Below, one piece after another: positions 45,947 to 60,600 of a stretch of 64,000 bases of DNA. Within the stretch, counting starts at the first letter, position 1. The number at the start of each line of letters is the position of its first letter. Origin of the DNA: Ascidia mentula (lineage: Eukaryota > Chordata > Ascidiacea > Phlebobranchia > Ascidiidae). The translations under genes were made by a program, and so were the position numbers. Where the stretch lies: positions 7,024,001-7,088,000 of the forward strand of contig OX387201.1 of NCBI GenBank assembly GCA_947561715.1. Reading direction: 5' to 3'. The notes under the pieces are model-generated. The model did not search any database and was not told the DNA's origin. It worked only from the letters and a program-made list of their open reading frames with translations.

Positions 45947-48366
45947 CTACCGGTTGCGCTGGAGGGCGATGAATGGTTTGGAGCAAAAAGGAGACCGGTA
46001 GGTAATGCCGACCTGGCGAAACGCCTTGGGTGGAAGGCCGATATCCAAGAGGTATACGAGTCCGAACGATTGAGGAAGGGACTGGGGTAAAATGGAACAC
46101 ACGGACCACTTGATGGCAAATTTGGGATCAAAGTCCTAGAACAGAAATTAGAACAAAATAAATTGTACTTCTAATTTAATATGGCAAGACTACGAAAGAT
46201 TGTCAGGAAACAGCAGTACATATTGGTCTAATGACAAAACACTGTAAACAACTAGATGATATTAAGTTGCAAATGAGAAATTACCTCACTTAAAAAAACC
46301 TAAATCCATTAGGTGTCCATTAGGTGGGTTAAGTTACAAATCGTTTTATGCATTGTTTTGGAAGTCAAACTCTGACTGTCTATGAAACGCAAGCAATTTG
46401 AGAGGAAAATTAGCAGTATTGCTTTGTTTTTGCCTGCTACCCATAATATACACAAAATATATGCCCAGTAAAAAAATTAAAAATCTTCAAATAGTCGCAA
46501 AATTATATAATTTATTCAACATTATATTGTGGAAAAATATCTTACTTGGTCGTCAGGTGGACAGAAACACATTATTGGAGCCATATTGTCACTGCACCAC
46601 TTGGTGGCTGCTTTGTACCAGCCATGTTGCCTAAAGAAGCTGCTGTGGCCATCGTCCATGGCAACAATGACCAGATCAACTGGGGTTGGAGGCAATTCTA
46701 TAAAACAGAACCATACGTCATTAGTTTTACCTGCAGAAACCTTTGGAGAAGTAAAACGCCTCATGGAAACTTACCGTCAACATCACTGATCAAACGCGCT
46801 GATGTCAACGTTAACAACTTTAACTCGTCCTGGATATAATCATGCATCTAAAAGAGTGGAATTTGTATAAATTTATTTAAGGTCGATAACTAGCAAAGTT
46901 TAATACCTTCACAAAATCACCCATAAATACTTCAACTTGCACATTTTGATTGGCGAGATGCCGGGCAGTGGCTATGCCTTGTGCACCCAATTGGTGAGGA
47001 CCTGTGAAAACAACCACATGAGGGCGCTGGTGGGCATTCCTTGGATGGAGTCTGCAAAAAAGTAAATTAGGTGGCTTGAATAGTTTTAGCTTTCATACTT
47101 TTGATAAAGGTTTTATGTTAAGTCTACCTGTTACTGCCACCCAGAACTGACAATGCCATTAGATTAGCACTGATGGCAAATGCTTCAAACTGCCTTGTGT
47201 AACATATACCCATCATTTCAGCTGCTTCAGTTATTTTGGAATGTAAACTAGATGTAATGCAGGGTATAACCAAGCCAGCATCTATAAAAATATAAATAAA
47301 TAGAAAATATATATTCTCATGTGCACAGCTGTTAAATGTTGACAAGATTCCAACCAAACCTCACAGGGAGCAACAGTTTATGGATATCTCTCTGATATAT
47401 AGGAAACAGTGGCTTTAATAAAATTTGGCCCTTATGCCACAATAACCTTGTGATGCATGTAACAATATATCGTAAAATAAAGGGGAGCTTTCTAACCAGT
47501 GTAATATTCTGCAACACTCTTTTCAGGGTTATTGGTTACAATTTGTCTGTATACAGTTGGTTTGCTCTCAAGCACGTTTTCGTCATGGCGATACTTTGCA
47601 ACACTCTTTTGTTTCTTCAACTTCATTGGAGTCCTGCAACATAGCGTGTTACCATATCAAGTCTTTAGTATGTTACATTTGAATACTAACACTGCTTGTT
47701 TGTCAAACAGAGCAAGATTTTTTTCAAAGTCAAAGTCTTCATTAAGTTCATTGTAATCTATGCTGAAGCAGTCATCTATTGCATGATGGGAATCCATGCG
47801 CAGACGTCCACCTACAGATGTAGGTATACCAGAAATTGAGAAAATTATACAGATTTACAACAAAAAGACAAGACAAGCCTACTTTGAGGTCTTCCATCAC
47901 GGACATAGTGATGCTCCTGCTCTCTATAAGTATGTGCTCCCCGTAGTGGGGATGCAGTTTGCGGCGATGCTGCCTGTGAACTTTTTCGTTTATCCTTCAC
48001 TTGTTGTTTTGCCACCATCGTGCTCCCACTTTCTTTGGAGGCTGGTTGTTGTTTTGTAGTTGTCTTTGTTGCATCCCCGGATGAGGAAGAGGGTGGAGGC
48101 AAAATTTCATCGATGATTCTCAATTCAACAATATCATGAGCACTGAGGAGTAAGAAAACAAATTTTAAAATCCATAAAAGCGTTTGAAAACAACAAACTT
48201 ACAAGAGAGTAACTTCGGGGCAGGAACACTGAAGTCCATTCTTGTAAGGATTCTTTATTGTTACTGCTTGGTTTGAACTATTGACAGAACTGATAGATCC
48301 TTGAAAAAATCCTAAAACCGGTCCACAGTTGATACTTACGTGCCGACCAATAAAATCAGAAGTCAT
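45947..48366 (-). CDS. EDC3: Enhancer of mRNA-decapping protein 3
   Basis: Nine exons: 48203-48366, 47883-48142, about 47687/47693-47811, about 47497-47620, 47128-47281, 46907-47051, 46775-46847, 46546-46697, 45947-46135; about 459 residues (human 508). Exon 1 and the start of exon 2 encode the Lsm-like domain (GRHVSINCG, FQGSISSV, CPEVTLL then VELRIIDE). A low-complexity linker follows, then the FDF motif (EDFDFEKNLALFDKQA), the YRHDENVLES segment, and a YjeF-N-type Rossmann domain (VVVFTGPHQLGAQG, TPVDLVIVA, GWYKAA, LLDIGLP, SPF). Family role: P-body scaffold that binds DCP2 and the DDX6 helicase and promotes decapping. The exon 3-4 junction is not fully resolved, because two donors fit phase 0 and the acceptor (AATGAAG) is weak. 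Divergent from MAD1. Confidence 0.94.
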
Positions 48367-48672
48367 GATATATAGTGTATGTAAAGTCTGTTGGACAAAA
48401 CAAGCAGTCACATTTACAACAGCAGAAAGAAACCTGTCCGCAGCATCAAACTTTTCAAACATACACAAATTTGAAAACACTGGTGGCAGTTATTGCGAAA
48501 ATTCGCTTTTAGATACAAAACAACATGACCACGCAACGTAATAAAAAAAATCCCATTCATAAAAATAATTTTAGTTTTTTAGTACGATACGCATGAATGC
48601 ACACGCGGGATTTACGTCTTGCATTGAAGATTTTGGTTAAGTTTTCTTGCAGCTAAATAAAAAGATTGAATC
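48367..48672. promoter_or_regulatory. Bidirectional promoter region EDC3 / MAD1
   Basis: Only 306 bp separate the start codons of the divergent genes EDC3 (minus) and MAD1 (plus). Both 5' leaders and both core promoters must fit here. It is AT-rich with no TATA box in a convincing place. Inference from geometry. Confidence 0.55.
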
Positions 48673-51600
48673 ATGGAAGGCTTTGAAACCAACCCTGAGA
48701 ACACAACTGCGTTTCGAATCATGGGTGACTTTCAACAGTTTTTGTCATCTCAAAGCAATATAACATCACCAGAAAGGGTATGCTTAGTGAGGAATTTATG
48801 ATTCTCATTTGTATATTGGTATTAAGTTTGTCATGGTATTTATCTATAGTGTAGCATTGGCCAAGAACAGTCACTTACGTGTTTAGAGTGTTTTTTATTA
48901 CCACTTATATCGACACATTGTGCAATGGGTAACCATGCGTTTAACGTATTGTTTCAGAGTATTGAAGACGACACCTCAAAAGCATCAAATGTAATGATGA
49001 GGGTAGGGATTTTTATATGTCACTGTTTTGTTGATGTATATGAAAATATTTTTTCCTTAGGTGAGGATGAAACAGATTGAAGCAGCACATGCATCTTCTG
49101 AACAAGCTCATGTCAAAGCAAACATAGAACTTGAGTCTAAATTTGAGCAACTGACAGCCCAAAACAAACATTTGAAAGACAAGTAATACTGTTTACTTAT
49201 TGTGTGCTACAATGCCTACTTGCATGAATTTCTTTAGATGTGACATGCTTCAAGGGAAAGTCACAAATCTAACCACTAAGCTACTTGACATGCAAGATGA
49301 AGTCAAACAAATGAGCAAAGATAAGGAAGCTGAAATTTCCAAATGGGAGAACAGTTACCTGTCTTTGCAAACCATTAAACAAGAAGCTGATTCAAGTCAG
49401 TGTTTGTAGTATAAATCACTTAAGCCAAAAATATATTTTAAGTCAACGCAATTGTTTTTCATCTGTTGAATGCATGCAAGAATACCTAAAATTATTTGTA
49501 CCACTTTTGCTTAAAGTATTTTGATCAATTCCTTAAAGTATTTTGATACATTTATTTAACTTATAGGAGTTGGTGATGAAGTCGCCATGTTGAGCGACCA
49601 TAATCAACAGATGTCTGAACACAACCTCATGCTTCAGTCTCAAAACAACATGTTGAATCTGAAGGTGGAAGAGGATTGCACTCTCATGGAACAATACAAA
49701 GCAAGGTAGTTACACAAGTACTGTGTAGGCTGTAAATGCTGTAATGACCTTATGTTTAGATTGGATGAAACGCAAAGTATTATGGAAGATTATCACGACA
49801 CCAAAGGTAAACTTGCAGAAAGTGAGCGAAGAGTGGCTAACTTAAAACAGGAGCTTGATAATTTGCAAGACGCAAAGATCTTGGCCAAGGTGCGGTGTAT
49901 TGCAACTTTCAATTCAATGTATTGACTGAATTTTGTGCCTTCTTTGTTGTATTAATACCTCTATGCATATGCCCCTTGTTTAGACACTCCGTGAAGAAAT
50001 GAACCAGCTTCGTTCAATGGAAATTGAGTTCAGGCGACTGAATGAAGAGAACTATCAACTCAGGTAATAATTTTGTACACATCTAAAAGACGTTTTAGTA
50101 TTTCCCAGTGATAAAGAATCTGAATATGTGTGGTCTAACCTAACCGTCTACAGGGCTGCCAAAGGTGCTAATTTTTAGGCCAAAGGCGAAGTTGGCCATG
50201 ACCAACAAACAAATGGTGTCAAAAAAGATCATCATCTTGATATAATTAATAATAGCATTTAAAATTGGGCTGTCTATGACTGAAACAAATCACGTATTAA
50301 TGCGGGTAGTTATTTTTTGGTCTAGTCTAAACCGCTAATATCCCTGCTAATAGAAAGATTAGAAGACGTTAGTTTCTTCATTTTATCGATTGCAGACAAA
50401 ACCGAGACAACATTTCTCTCTTGCGAGAAAAACTTCATTCCTCTGAAACCAAACTAGCAAGATCGGAATCAAAATGTGCGAACATCCCTGTGTTGGAAGT
50501 GGAAAATGAAACCTTGAAGAGAAAAGTGGAAGAACTGCAGAATAATAAGGAAGCGAACACGGAATTAGAGGCGTTGAAATCAGAGGTATTTGTATCTTTG
50601 AAGAAGTTTCGAAATATTTTTTTAATCCAATTCCTGGACAGGTCCACTTTTTACGTCAACGGTTGACTCTGGGGGAGGAAGAAAAATCTACGCTGCAATC
50701 GGAGGCTTTCAACTTCAAAAAACAAATTGTTGATCTCAATTCCAACGTCAAGGACTTGCAGAAGAAACTCACCGAGAAGAATGAAATTTCGGTATCGGTT
50801 AACGCCCAGCTGCTTCGCTTGCGCAAGCGCACTGTTCTCTTGGCCAAAGAGCGCGATTCGATTCGTGAGATATTGCAGGTAAAGTGTTGACCCGGTGCTT
50901 GGGAGATGCCCTTTTTGTTGTTGTGGCTTTTCGTTGTTGTTTTATCGGTTATGGGTTTCAGTCGTACGACGCTGAACTTACCATGACCTCCCACACCACG
51001 CAACTTCACAAAAGGTTGGAGAACGTGGTTGAATCAAGCAAGAAACTCTATGTCAGAATAGAAGAACTTGAAAAAGAAAACAAGGCAAAACATTTGTTTA
51101 ATGGCAGTATTGGGGATGCTTGTTTTTAGAACGGAATTGGTAAAATCAACATATTCGAACATGTCAATGGATTAACAAATCGCCACCATCATCTTTGTTG
51201 GTGTCACAGTATTTCTATCAGGAAGTGTTCTTTGTTTTTTGAAAAACCATCGGCTGAAACTGTACAGCTATCGAGTTAATTCTGCTTTAGACATTTAAGG
51301 AGAGCAAGAGCTATTTTGCTGAAACTAAAATATCATGAATATCTTGACATGTGTGCTGTTTTGTTCTATTCGAAGACGTGGAATATATTAATTTAATAAA
51401 CCTTTGCATTGAATGCAGAAAATCATGGAAGAATCTCTGATGAACAGGCTGCGTGTGAAGCGATACGAATCAGGTGGAGAACCCGAAAAACAGGTTGAAG
51501 ATCCTCCCGTCACATCACAAGAATCCAACGCAGAATTGGCTTCAATGAAGGAAAGGGTAAGGCAAAGTATACCCTTGTAAACGTTGTAAATTACATTTAT

Positions 51601-52821
51601 ACATTTCGCCCCATGGGCATGTGATTGCTAGGCCCGCATCTGCAGTTTTGGGTAGATCCCAATATTTCAACTCTACAAGTTAAGAAGTTTTTCAAAAATT
51701 ATATTCGATCCCCGCGTGTTGGTCGGGTGACGGAAATGTATTTTATGGCTTTTAATGAAATCTTTCAGATTCTAAAATACGAACATGAAAGGACGACGAT
51801 GATCGACAAGATTGAAACTTTGCAGGCTTGGATAGAGGAAGGCAAGATAAAGGGCGACTACAACCCAGATAACACAAAGGTCGGATATCAGACCTTTCTA
51901 TCGGGGCGTATAAGTCACATAATACTGTCACTTCTTTTGTCAGGTCATTCACTTTGCCATGAACCCAGCTGACATCGCCCACCAAAAGTCAAAGCAAGAG
52001 GTTGCCAATCTTAAAGAGGAATGCACAAGACTGAGACAGAAGCTAAAGGAAGCTGCCGAAGGCCATGATGTTTCTGTAGCTGAAGGTTCGGTGTGCTGAT
52101 GCCGTATACGGTTTAAGGGTGTTTTTCTGGGTTTAATCTTTCTGTGTTGTCTTTGCAGTAGAACCACTGAAAGCTGCCCAGGAGCAAGTGAATATGGCCG
52201 AATTACGAAATAAGCGTCTAAAAGAGGTTTTCACTAAGAAGATCCAAGAATTTCGACAGGTCAGTCGAAAACCTGAGTTGTTCGCATAAAATCTTACATC
52301 AAGGGCGTATATTCCCAACAAATTGTGCTTTTACATTTGCAGTATATTAATTTTTTGCAACCGCGTTCATATGTAACAAAATTAAAAAAAAACGACTTTA
52401 CTTGGTAGGCGTGTTATTCCCTTACTGGCTACCGGATCGACGGGTCAAACGATTCCAGGTTTAAACTTGTATCGATGTACGCCGAATCCGAAGAAGACTA
52501 TCTTCTATTCCAGGTTAGATTTGGGTTTAAAGACTAACCTTTTCCTAATTTTTTTGCGTTCTCATGGTAAACTTAACCATCCACACGTAAAAGTTTGGTT
52601 AATTTTGTTTGGTTTCACCGTATATATGTTTCTTCATCCCATATTTCGGTAATGGTTGTCAGATGCAAGACAACGGCGAGATGGAGTTGTTGGAAAGCGA
52701 ATACCTGAAATCCCTGACCGAGCTCGTCAACCTGCACTTGCATCATCAGAACAGCATTCCAATGTTTTTAAGTGCAGTGTCAATTAACTTGTTTAGCCAG
52801 CAAACGATGATGGCCGAGTAA
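48673..52821 (+). CDS. MAD1L1: Spindle assembly checkpoint protein MAD1
   Basis: Sixteen exons: 48673-48777, 48958-49002, 49061-49182, 49238-49395, 49567-49705, 49760-49889, 49984-50063, 50396-50585, 50642-50878, 50962-51084, 51419-51556, 51769-51879, 51944-52085, 52159-52259, 52409-52513, 52663-52821; 694 residues (human 718). Most of the protein is coiled coil. Conserved landmarks: LRKRTVLLAKERDSIREILQSYDAEL (split here by an intron after Gln), the MAD2-binding segment TKVIHFAMNP, the RLK motif needed for BUB1 binding (NKRLKEVF), and the C-terminal RWD-like fold starting ACYSLTGYRIDG and ending SINLFSQQT. MAD1 recruits and templates MAD2 at unattached kinetochores to delay anaphase. The exon ending at 51084 requires a GC donor (AAG/GCAAAA) to keep the frame. 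Confidence 0.95.
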
Positions 52822-52997
52822 TTTCCTATATACCTGCTTTGTTGGAAGTTGTTTTTGTCATTTTTCTTGATATTTTGCGCAACGTAGCAAGCTTGTGTAC
52901 TGCCAAACCGCGTTGACGTTCAGAAAGCAGCTCTTTGAATTTAGAGGTGTTTTGACATCCAAATTGCCTATATTATATCTTTAGGCAAACTTAATGG

Positions 52998-53003
52998 AAT
53001 AAA
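52998..53003 (+). terminator. Poly(A) signal of MAD1
   Basis: AATAAA 176 nt after the MAD1 stop codon; the next gene starts 660 bp further. The intervening 53.0-53.66 kb holds no recognisable coding sequence. Confidence 0.65.
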
Positions 53004-53664
53004 ATTTTGTTCTTGAGTTTCGATTATTATTAAGTTTATGTACTAATAGGTGGCAGCATAACACCTAATACTATTTGCTTTGTTTATCATGTGAAAGAGC
53101 ACAATTTTTTCGAAGGTGTTTCGATTCTCAAGCAATTACGGCAAGGAGTCGAGTTTCCATTGCGAAATTTAATTGCCGGACGTTTGATTCTGTCAAAATG
53201 GGATGCTTTAATGTTACGATGTGTTAACCTGGTAACCAACCACAAGAAACTCATTTTTATTACAAAAGATGATATATTTGTTACGAGAGACAAAAAAAAT
53301 GTAAATCTGTAAAATTACCTCCGTCAGACTTCACGCTTTAACAAACAGTCGCCATAACGACAAATCCGGAGCAATTTGGACCACCACCGTATTTTTGTAG
53401 ATTCAATTTGTGCATAAATAACAGAAACTTATTTTTCTTTTTTGCTACTTTTTACACAAGATGGATTTTATAACATCAGAAATGCCATAATAAAGTGTAA
53501 TATGTGTCGGTCTTTCAATTAGATTTTTAGGTAAAAATTTTGCCGCCCTTGGTTTTCTGTACACAACTAAGTGGACGAATCAACAACATAATCACACTTT
53601 CCGCAAAAACATCTGTAAAACGACAAAACTCTTGCTATGATTTTCCGATAAATCAATTCTAAGT

Positions 53665-55378
<1,714 letters not shown>

Positions 55379-57646
55379 TATTGTGTTGCTTGTTTTAATG
55401 TTATCCTAAACACAGTTCCATTTTTTTGCTTCCATTAATTGTAATGTCTTTCATTTTCTCACTGTGGGTGTTCGTTGTTGTATGCAAATGATTGTGTAGT
55501 GTTGGAAAAAATCAAGGACTTCCATGCGCTGGTATATGTAGGATGTTGTTCAAGCGTTTCGTTTGTTTATGATTCAAACAATTTGAATGTGAAGCTGCAC
55601 TTACTACTTATTGACTTTTTTTGAAGTTTTAAACTTTGCATGTCATTTTTTCGTGAAATGTTAGTCGCAGCACAAATCGCAATAATTGACGAATTTAAAT
55701 TGAATATAAAATTAATTCTTGGACACTGTACAATTTAGGACATATACAAATAAAATGGGTATTCCGAAAAAACTTCGTTTCATCAGTAACGTTGCCCGAT
55801 ACCGGTATTTTTCAACCGATATCGATATTTTTTATGAAAAAGATCTGCGGTACTAATACATTTAAAGCATTGTTTATCACATTTTTGATTTTGACTTATT
55901 TTTCTTGATGTGAACACACTTCCTCATACAAAAAACAGGCATTCACACACGACGTATACACTTTGTAACACATTTAGCCGCGACAAAAATACGGCAAGTC
56001 GACTTCCTGCATTATGTGCAATTGTAAATAACTTGCATCACATTAACGAACGCCAAAGAATTATTTTCAGACAAAACTTCCAAACGGGTACACAATCACG
56101 TTCTTTCAAAGTAGGCAAAAAGTGATGCTAGGACTATAACCTAGGTTACTACAAAATCGTCTGAGACGCTTGTACACAAATTCATCGGGTGCGATTGTTT
56201 CGCCATTGGCGTGTGTCGCAATCTTATGCAACCTGCATAACATCTGACCAGCACTAGATTAGTATACAGTTAGTTGTACTGAAAGGTAATGTGTTAAAAC
56301 TATAGCTCCATATCGTACATTTATAATGCTATAATATGTCGTATACTGATCAAAGCAAACCGCATCAAAAGGAAAAGTGCCAAACACTGAACTTTCTCAT
56401 ATAAACACTCATATATGTGTTTCCTATTTTCCCATCTGCACGTTCATGGTCGTGTCCTTGACTCGTGTGGGTTCCAATGCGCAGCACTGGCTATCACCCC
56501 TCTCGCGTACGTGATCTTCCTTTAATTGCGTATAGTTGGACGACACTCGGTCAGTACCGAAATAAATGCACACACATTATTCGGAAGGAACGAATCGGAA
56601 TATTAAATATTTAAAAGAGTGAACTGAAATAACGTGATTACGCGCGAACTCTTCGATCGGTTAGAAAAGTGAATTTGGGCCAATTCAAATCACTTTTTTT
56701 GCGCTACAGGTCATAGCGTACATGAACAAAAAATGGCATGGACACCGATAAATCCGTAGAGGTTATCGAGTCAGCTTATATTATGGTGATTTACTCACGG
56801 AGAATTGCAGAGAAACTGTTTTATTTAAACGTCATTTTATTTAAACGTCATTCACGCTCTGCTTTAGGACGCAGACGATTGCACTGGGAGGTGATGGGTT
56901 GCAACCGGCTGGATTGGAATTAGACTTGGTGGCCACTCGGTCGTGCTGGCCAAAGCAAAACCCAAAAGCAAATAACTTACTCACTAAATCAAATTTTGTT
57001 TGTTGTATTGGTGACTGCTGCCAAATTAAGACTTCGCGATTTTTTTTAAGTTTATGTCTTGTGGAAACGAATTTGCTGATTTGGGTTGCATGACACCAGA
57101 AATACCATTTCATCAAGTAAACCATAAAGCAGGCAATAAATTAATGTGCCTGATACACAATAATATGCCTGGTACAAAACAGGTTTTCTTCGTCATGTGA
57201 TTTGGTTGTTTTTATTCTCAAAAGGGTATTTAAAGCGCTTCGCTCATGCGGTTCTTGTGGAAAAACAACACAAGAACTGGAGCAAAAAGAGTTGCAATGT
57301 GGTATTCAGAGTCATGTTTTCTATGGACTTTGGTGGTATTGTGTGCGTAATGTGTGCAGGTTATTTTAATTTTTATCATTCCAGCTCACGTGCAACACAA
57401 CAATCTCCCCCTTAATAATTTATGTTTTGCGATTTTGTGGTTAGATCTTGTGCAGCCTTGCAATGTGCCTGGGCTCGGAGGAGCAGGAGATTAGAGTGCT
57501 GTGTTATCTTTTTATGACAGCTTGCAAAAGAAAGAGAGTTCGTTCAAAATGTTATATTTTATAAAAATAAACTGTTGTTATATTTAGAACACAAGCAAAA
57601 CGAAATCATAGTAAACACATAAGTTGTGTCTTAAAACTTTGAAACC
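55379..57646. other. 2.3-kb spacer between LRP2BP and SLU7
   Basis: AT-rich. The LRP2BP poly(A) signal is at 55749-55754. A two-copy tandem repeat of TTTTATTTAAACGTCA lies near 56819-56850. Small ORFs (for example 56738-56923 and 57197-57415) show no recognisable sequence. The SLU7 promoter should lie at the right end. Confidence 0.5.
55749..55754 (+). terminator. Poly(A) signal of LRP2BP
   Basis: AATAAA about 370 nt after the LRP2BP stop codon, the first canonical hexamer downstream. Confidence 0.55.
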
Positions 57647-60600
57647 ATGTCTGCTGGTCAAAAAGTTTTGAGCCGTGAAGTTGCCAGGATTGCTGACAAG
57701 GGCAATGATGGCAAAGAATCTGAAGAACCACAGAAGCAATCCAGAGAAGAATGGAGGAAGAAGCGTGAATTAGAAGAGGCAAGAAAACTGGGAACTGCCC
57801 CTGCTGAGGTTGATGAGGAGGGAAAGTAAGTTTGTTTTGTTGCCTTATACAAAATGAATCATATAGCTCCACTTTGATAACCGCCTATGGTTCAAAGCTG
57901 TTCAGTTCTCGTAGTTCATTGTACTTGTTTACGGCGTGATTACACTTGCTATCACGATGTTAAAAATAAAAATTATCAATGATTTTTTCTAATTTGGTAA
58001 ACTATTTGCGAAAATTTTAATAAATGGTAGTACGCAGTGCTCCACTTTGGGCACACTGGTTTGACCTATCAGGTCTCATCAGTGTTGTTAGTGACTGAGA
58101 CTTACATTACTGCAACGCATTGATTATTATTGCTTCAATTGCTTCTGCATTGTCAGTAACAAAATTTGTGCAATTTTTGCTTTTGTTAGAGACATCAATC
58201 CACACATTCCACAATACATTTCGACAGTTCCTTGGTATGTTGACAAGACCCAAAGAGCATCTCTGAAACATCAACGTGTGCAACCTGAGAAAAAGCCTGA
58301 GTTCTCCAGTATTGAACAGTGGTACAAACGAGGTGTATCAGAAAAACAGATTGCTACAAAGTTCCGAAAAGGTGCTTGCATGAATTGTGGAGCTATGACG
58401 CACAAACGGAAAGACTGTTTAGAGGTATAGTATAGAGCTTAAAACTACATTGTTGTTTGCCAGGAAATTGTATACTTGTATACAGTTGTATGTGTTATAA
58501 TGTTAATGCATGTTGTGTTAACAGAGACCCAGAAAGATTGGAGCCAAATATACAGGAACCAATATTGCACCTGATGAGCATTTACAGCCAGATCTAAAGC
58601 TGGACTTTGATGGAAAGCGAGACAGATGGAATGGGTAAACGGCTGTCTGCTTTTTGTTTATAAATACTATACCATTGCATGGAATAGTAAAGCCAAAGCT
58701 AAAATGCTTATCATTATATGCTATCATTTTGAACACTGTTGTGCTCATTATCAGTGCTGTAAACCAAATGACTGGAGTTGGTACCAAGCGCCCACAGAAG
58801 CGGACAAGTAAATGCAAAGACAAACAAATTTTTTTATTAGCTTTGGCTTATTTATTCCAAATAATCAATCCCAACCCCAAGTTTTTCGGACCTAACTGTA
58901 TGAATACACATTTGAAAGTTATAGAGCCCAACCTACCCTATTATAAACAAACACTTTTTTAATATTGTTGTGTTGTTTTAAAGATACAATCCAGAACAAC
59001 ACAGGGAGGTGCAAGAAGAGTATGCAAAAATACAAGTGGCCAAACAAGCAGTAAAGGCACAAAAACTGCAAGAGGAATTGCTAACTGGAAAAATGGCGGA
59101 AACAAATGTATTTTCCATTTGCGTGATCAAGCAAACTTGCCTAGGCCACAATTAGCCAAGTTATTTTATTTTATAAGGACAAGGATGAGGATCAAGAGGA
59201 TGAAGATAAATATGCTGATGAAGCAGACATGCCTGGAACCAACTTCGACAGCAAGAGGAGAATCACTGTTCGCAACTTGAGGATACGCGAGGACACGGCA
59301 AAATACCTGCGCAACCTTAATCCAAATTCTGCATATTATGATCCCAAGACTAGATCCATGCGAGAAAACCCCTATGAAGACACTGGTAAAAGTGTTTCAG
59401 AGTAAGTAATGTTATAATTTTTAATGATAACCAAATAGTGCAAAAGGCAAGTGGCAATTTTGAAACTTGTGTGCAACCAATGTAACACTTTTTTATGTGG
59501 TGAGTGTGTGGCTCACAGGAGGCCTCCACGGGCCAGAGGTTGCACACCCCTAGTTCAAAAAACCTGTTGTTTAGGCAGTGCTATATAGCATAACTTACCT
59601 CTCTAACCTTTATCTTGTTTCAATGCAGACTGGACTATGCTGGAGATAACTTCGTGCGATATACAGGGGACACCCACAGCATGGCCAGCACACAAAGTAT
59701 ATCCCGGAACAAATTGTTTCTCTCCTTGCAAGTCATTCGCACACTTCAATTTTGTTGGTTTTAGTGTTTGCATGGGATGCGGCTGAGCGCGGCGTTGAAG
59801 TCCATTTGCAAGCAGACCCCACACGATTGGAGATGCTCCAGAAGGGGTTTGAAGTGAAAAAGGATGATTTCAAACAATCACAAAAGGACTCCATTCTTGA
59901 AAAATATGGCGGTATCGAACATTTAAATGCACCACCTAAAGAACTGCTGTTGGCACAAACTGTAAGTGTGTGGTTTGGGACAAGTGGTGATTAGTTGTTG
60001 ATTAATGACCCAAACATATCTCTATGACTTATTATGCTATATGTTGAAATGTTAACATGTTGAGTTAAAATATGTGAGCTAACATCTTTAAAATATTAGA
60101 AATAACATCATTTCCAACCAGAGTCTTACTTTTTAGGAGAATTATGTTGAATACAACCGCCATGGGACTGTGGTGAAAGGCCAAGAAAAAGCCAAAGCTA
60201 AGTCCAAGTATACTGAGGATGTTTACATTAACAACCACACAGTAAGCTGTTATGCATACTATGTTTTTACACCAATTTGTAAAACATTTTGATTTGGATG
60301 TTTACAGAGTATCTGGGGGTCATACTGGAAAAACTTTAAATGGGGATATTCATGTTGTCATTCCATGATCAAACATTCCTATTGCACTGGTGAGGCTGGT
60401 AAAGAAATACAAAGTGATAAGGTCCCAATGCCCAAGATAAACAAAAAAGGTACATTATCATATTTAGAGTGGACCACTGCAGGGTTGTATATGCTGAAGA
60501 TTTGCAATATGGTTTCATGAAATCGATGAAGCCATTTCCAATTGTTCAGGAAATATTTAACTGTAAAATGTAAATATACTATATAGAAATATTTTTTTGG

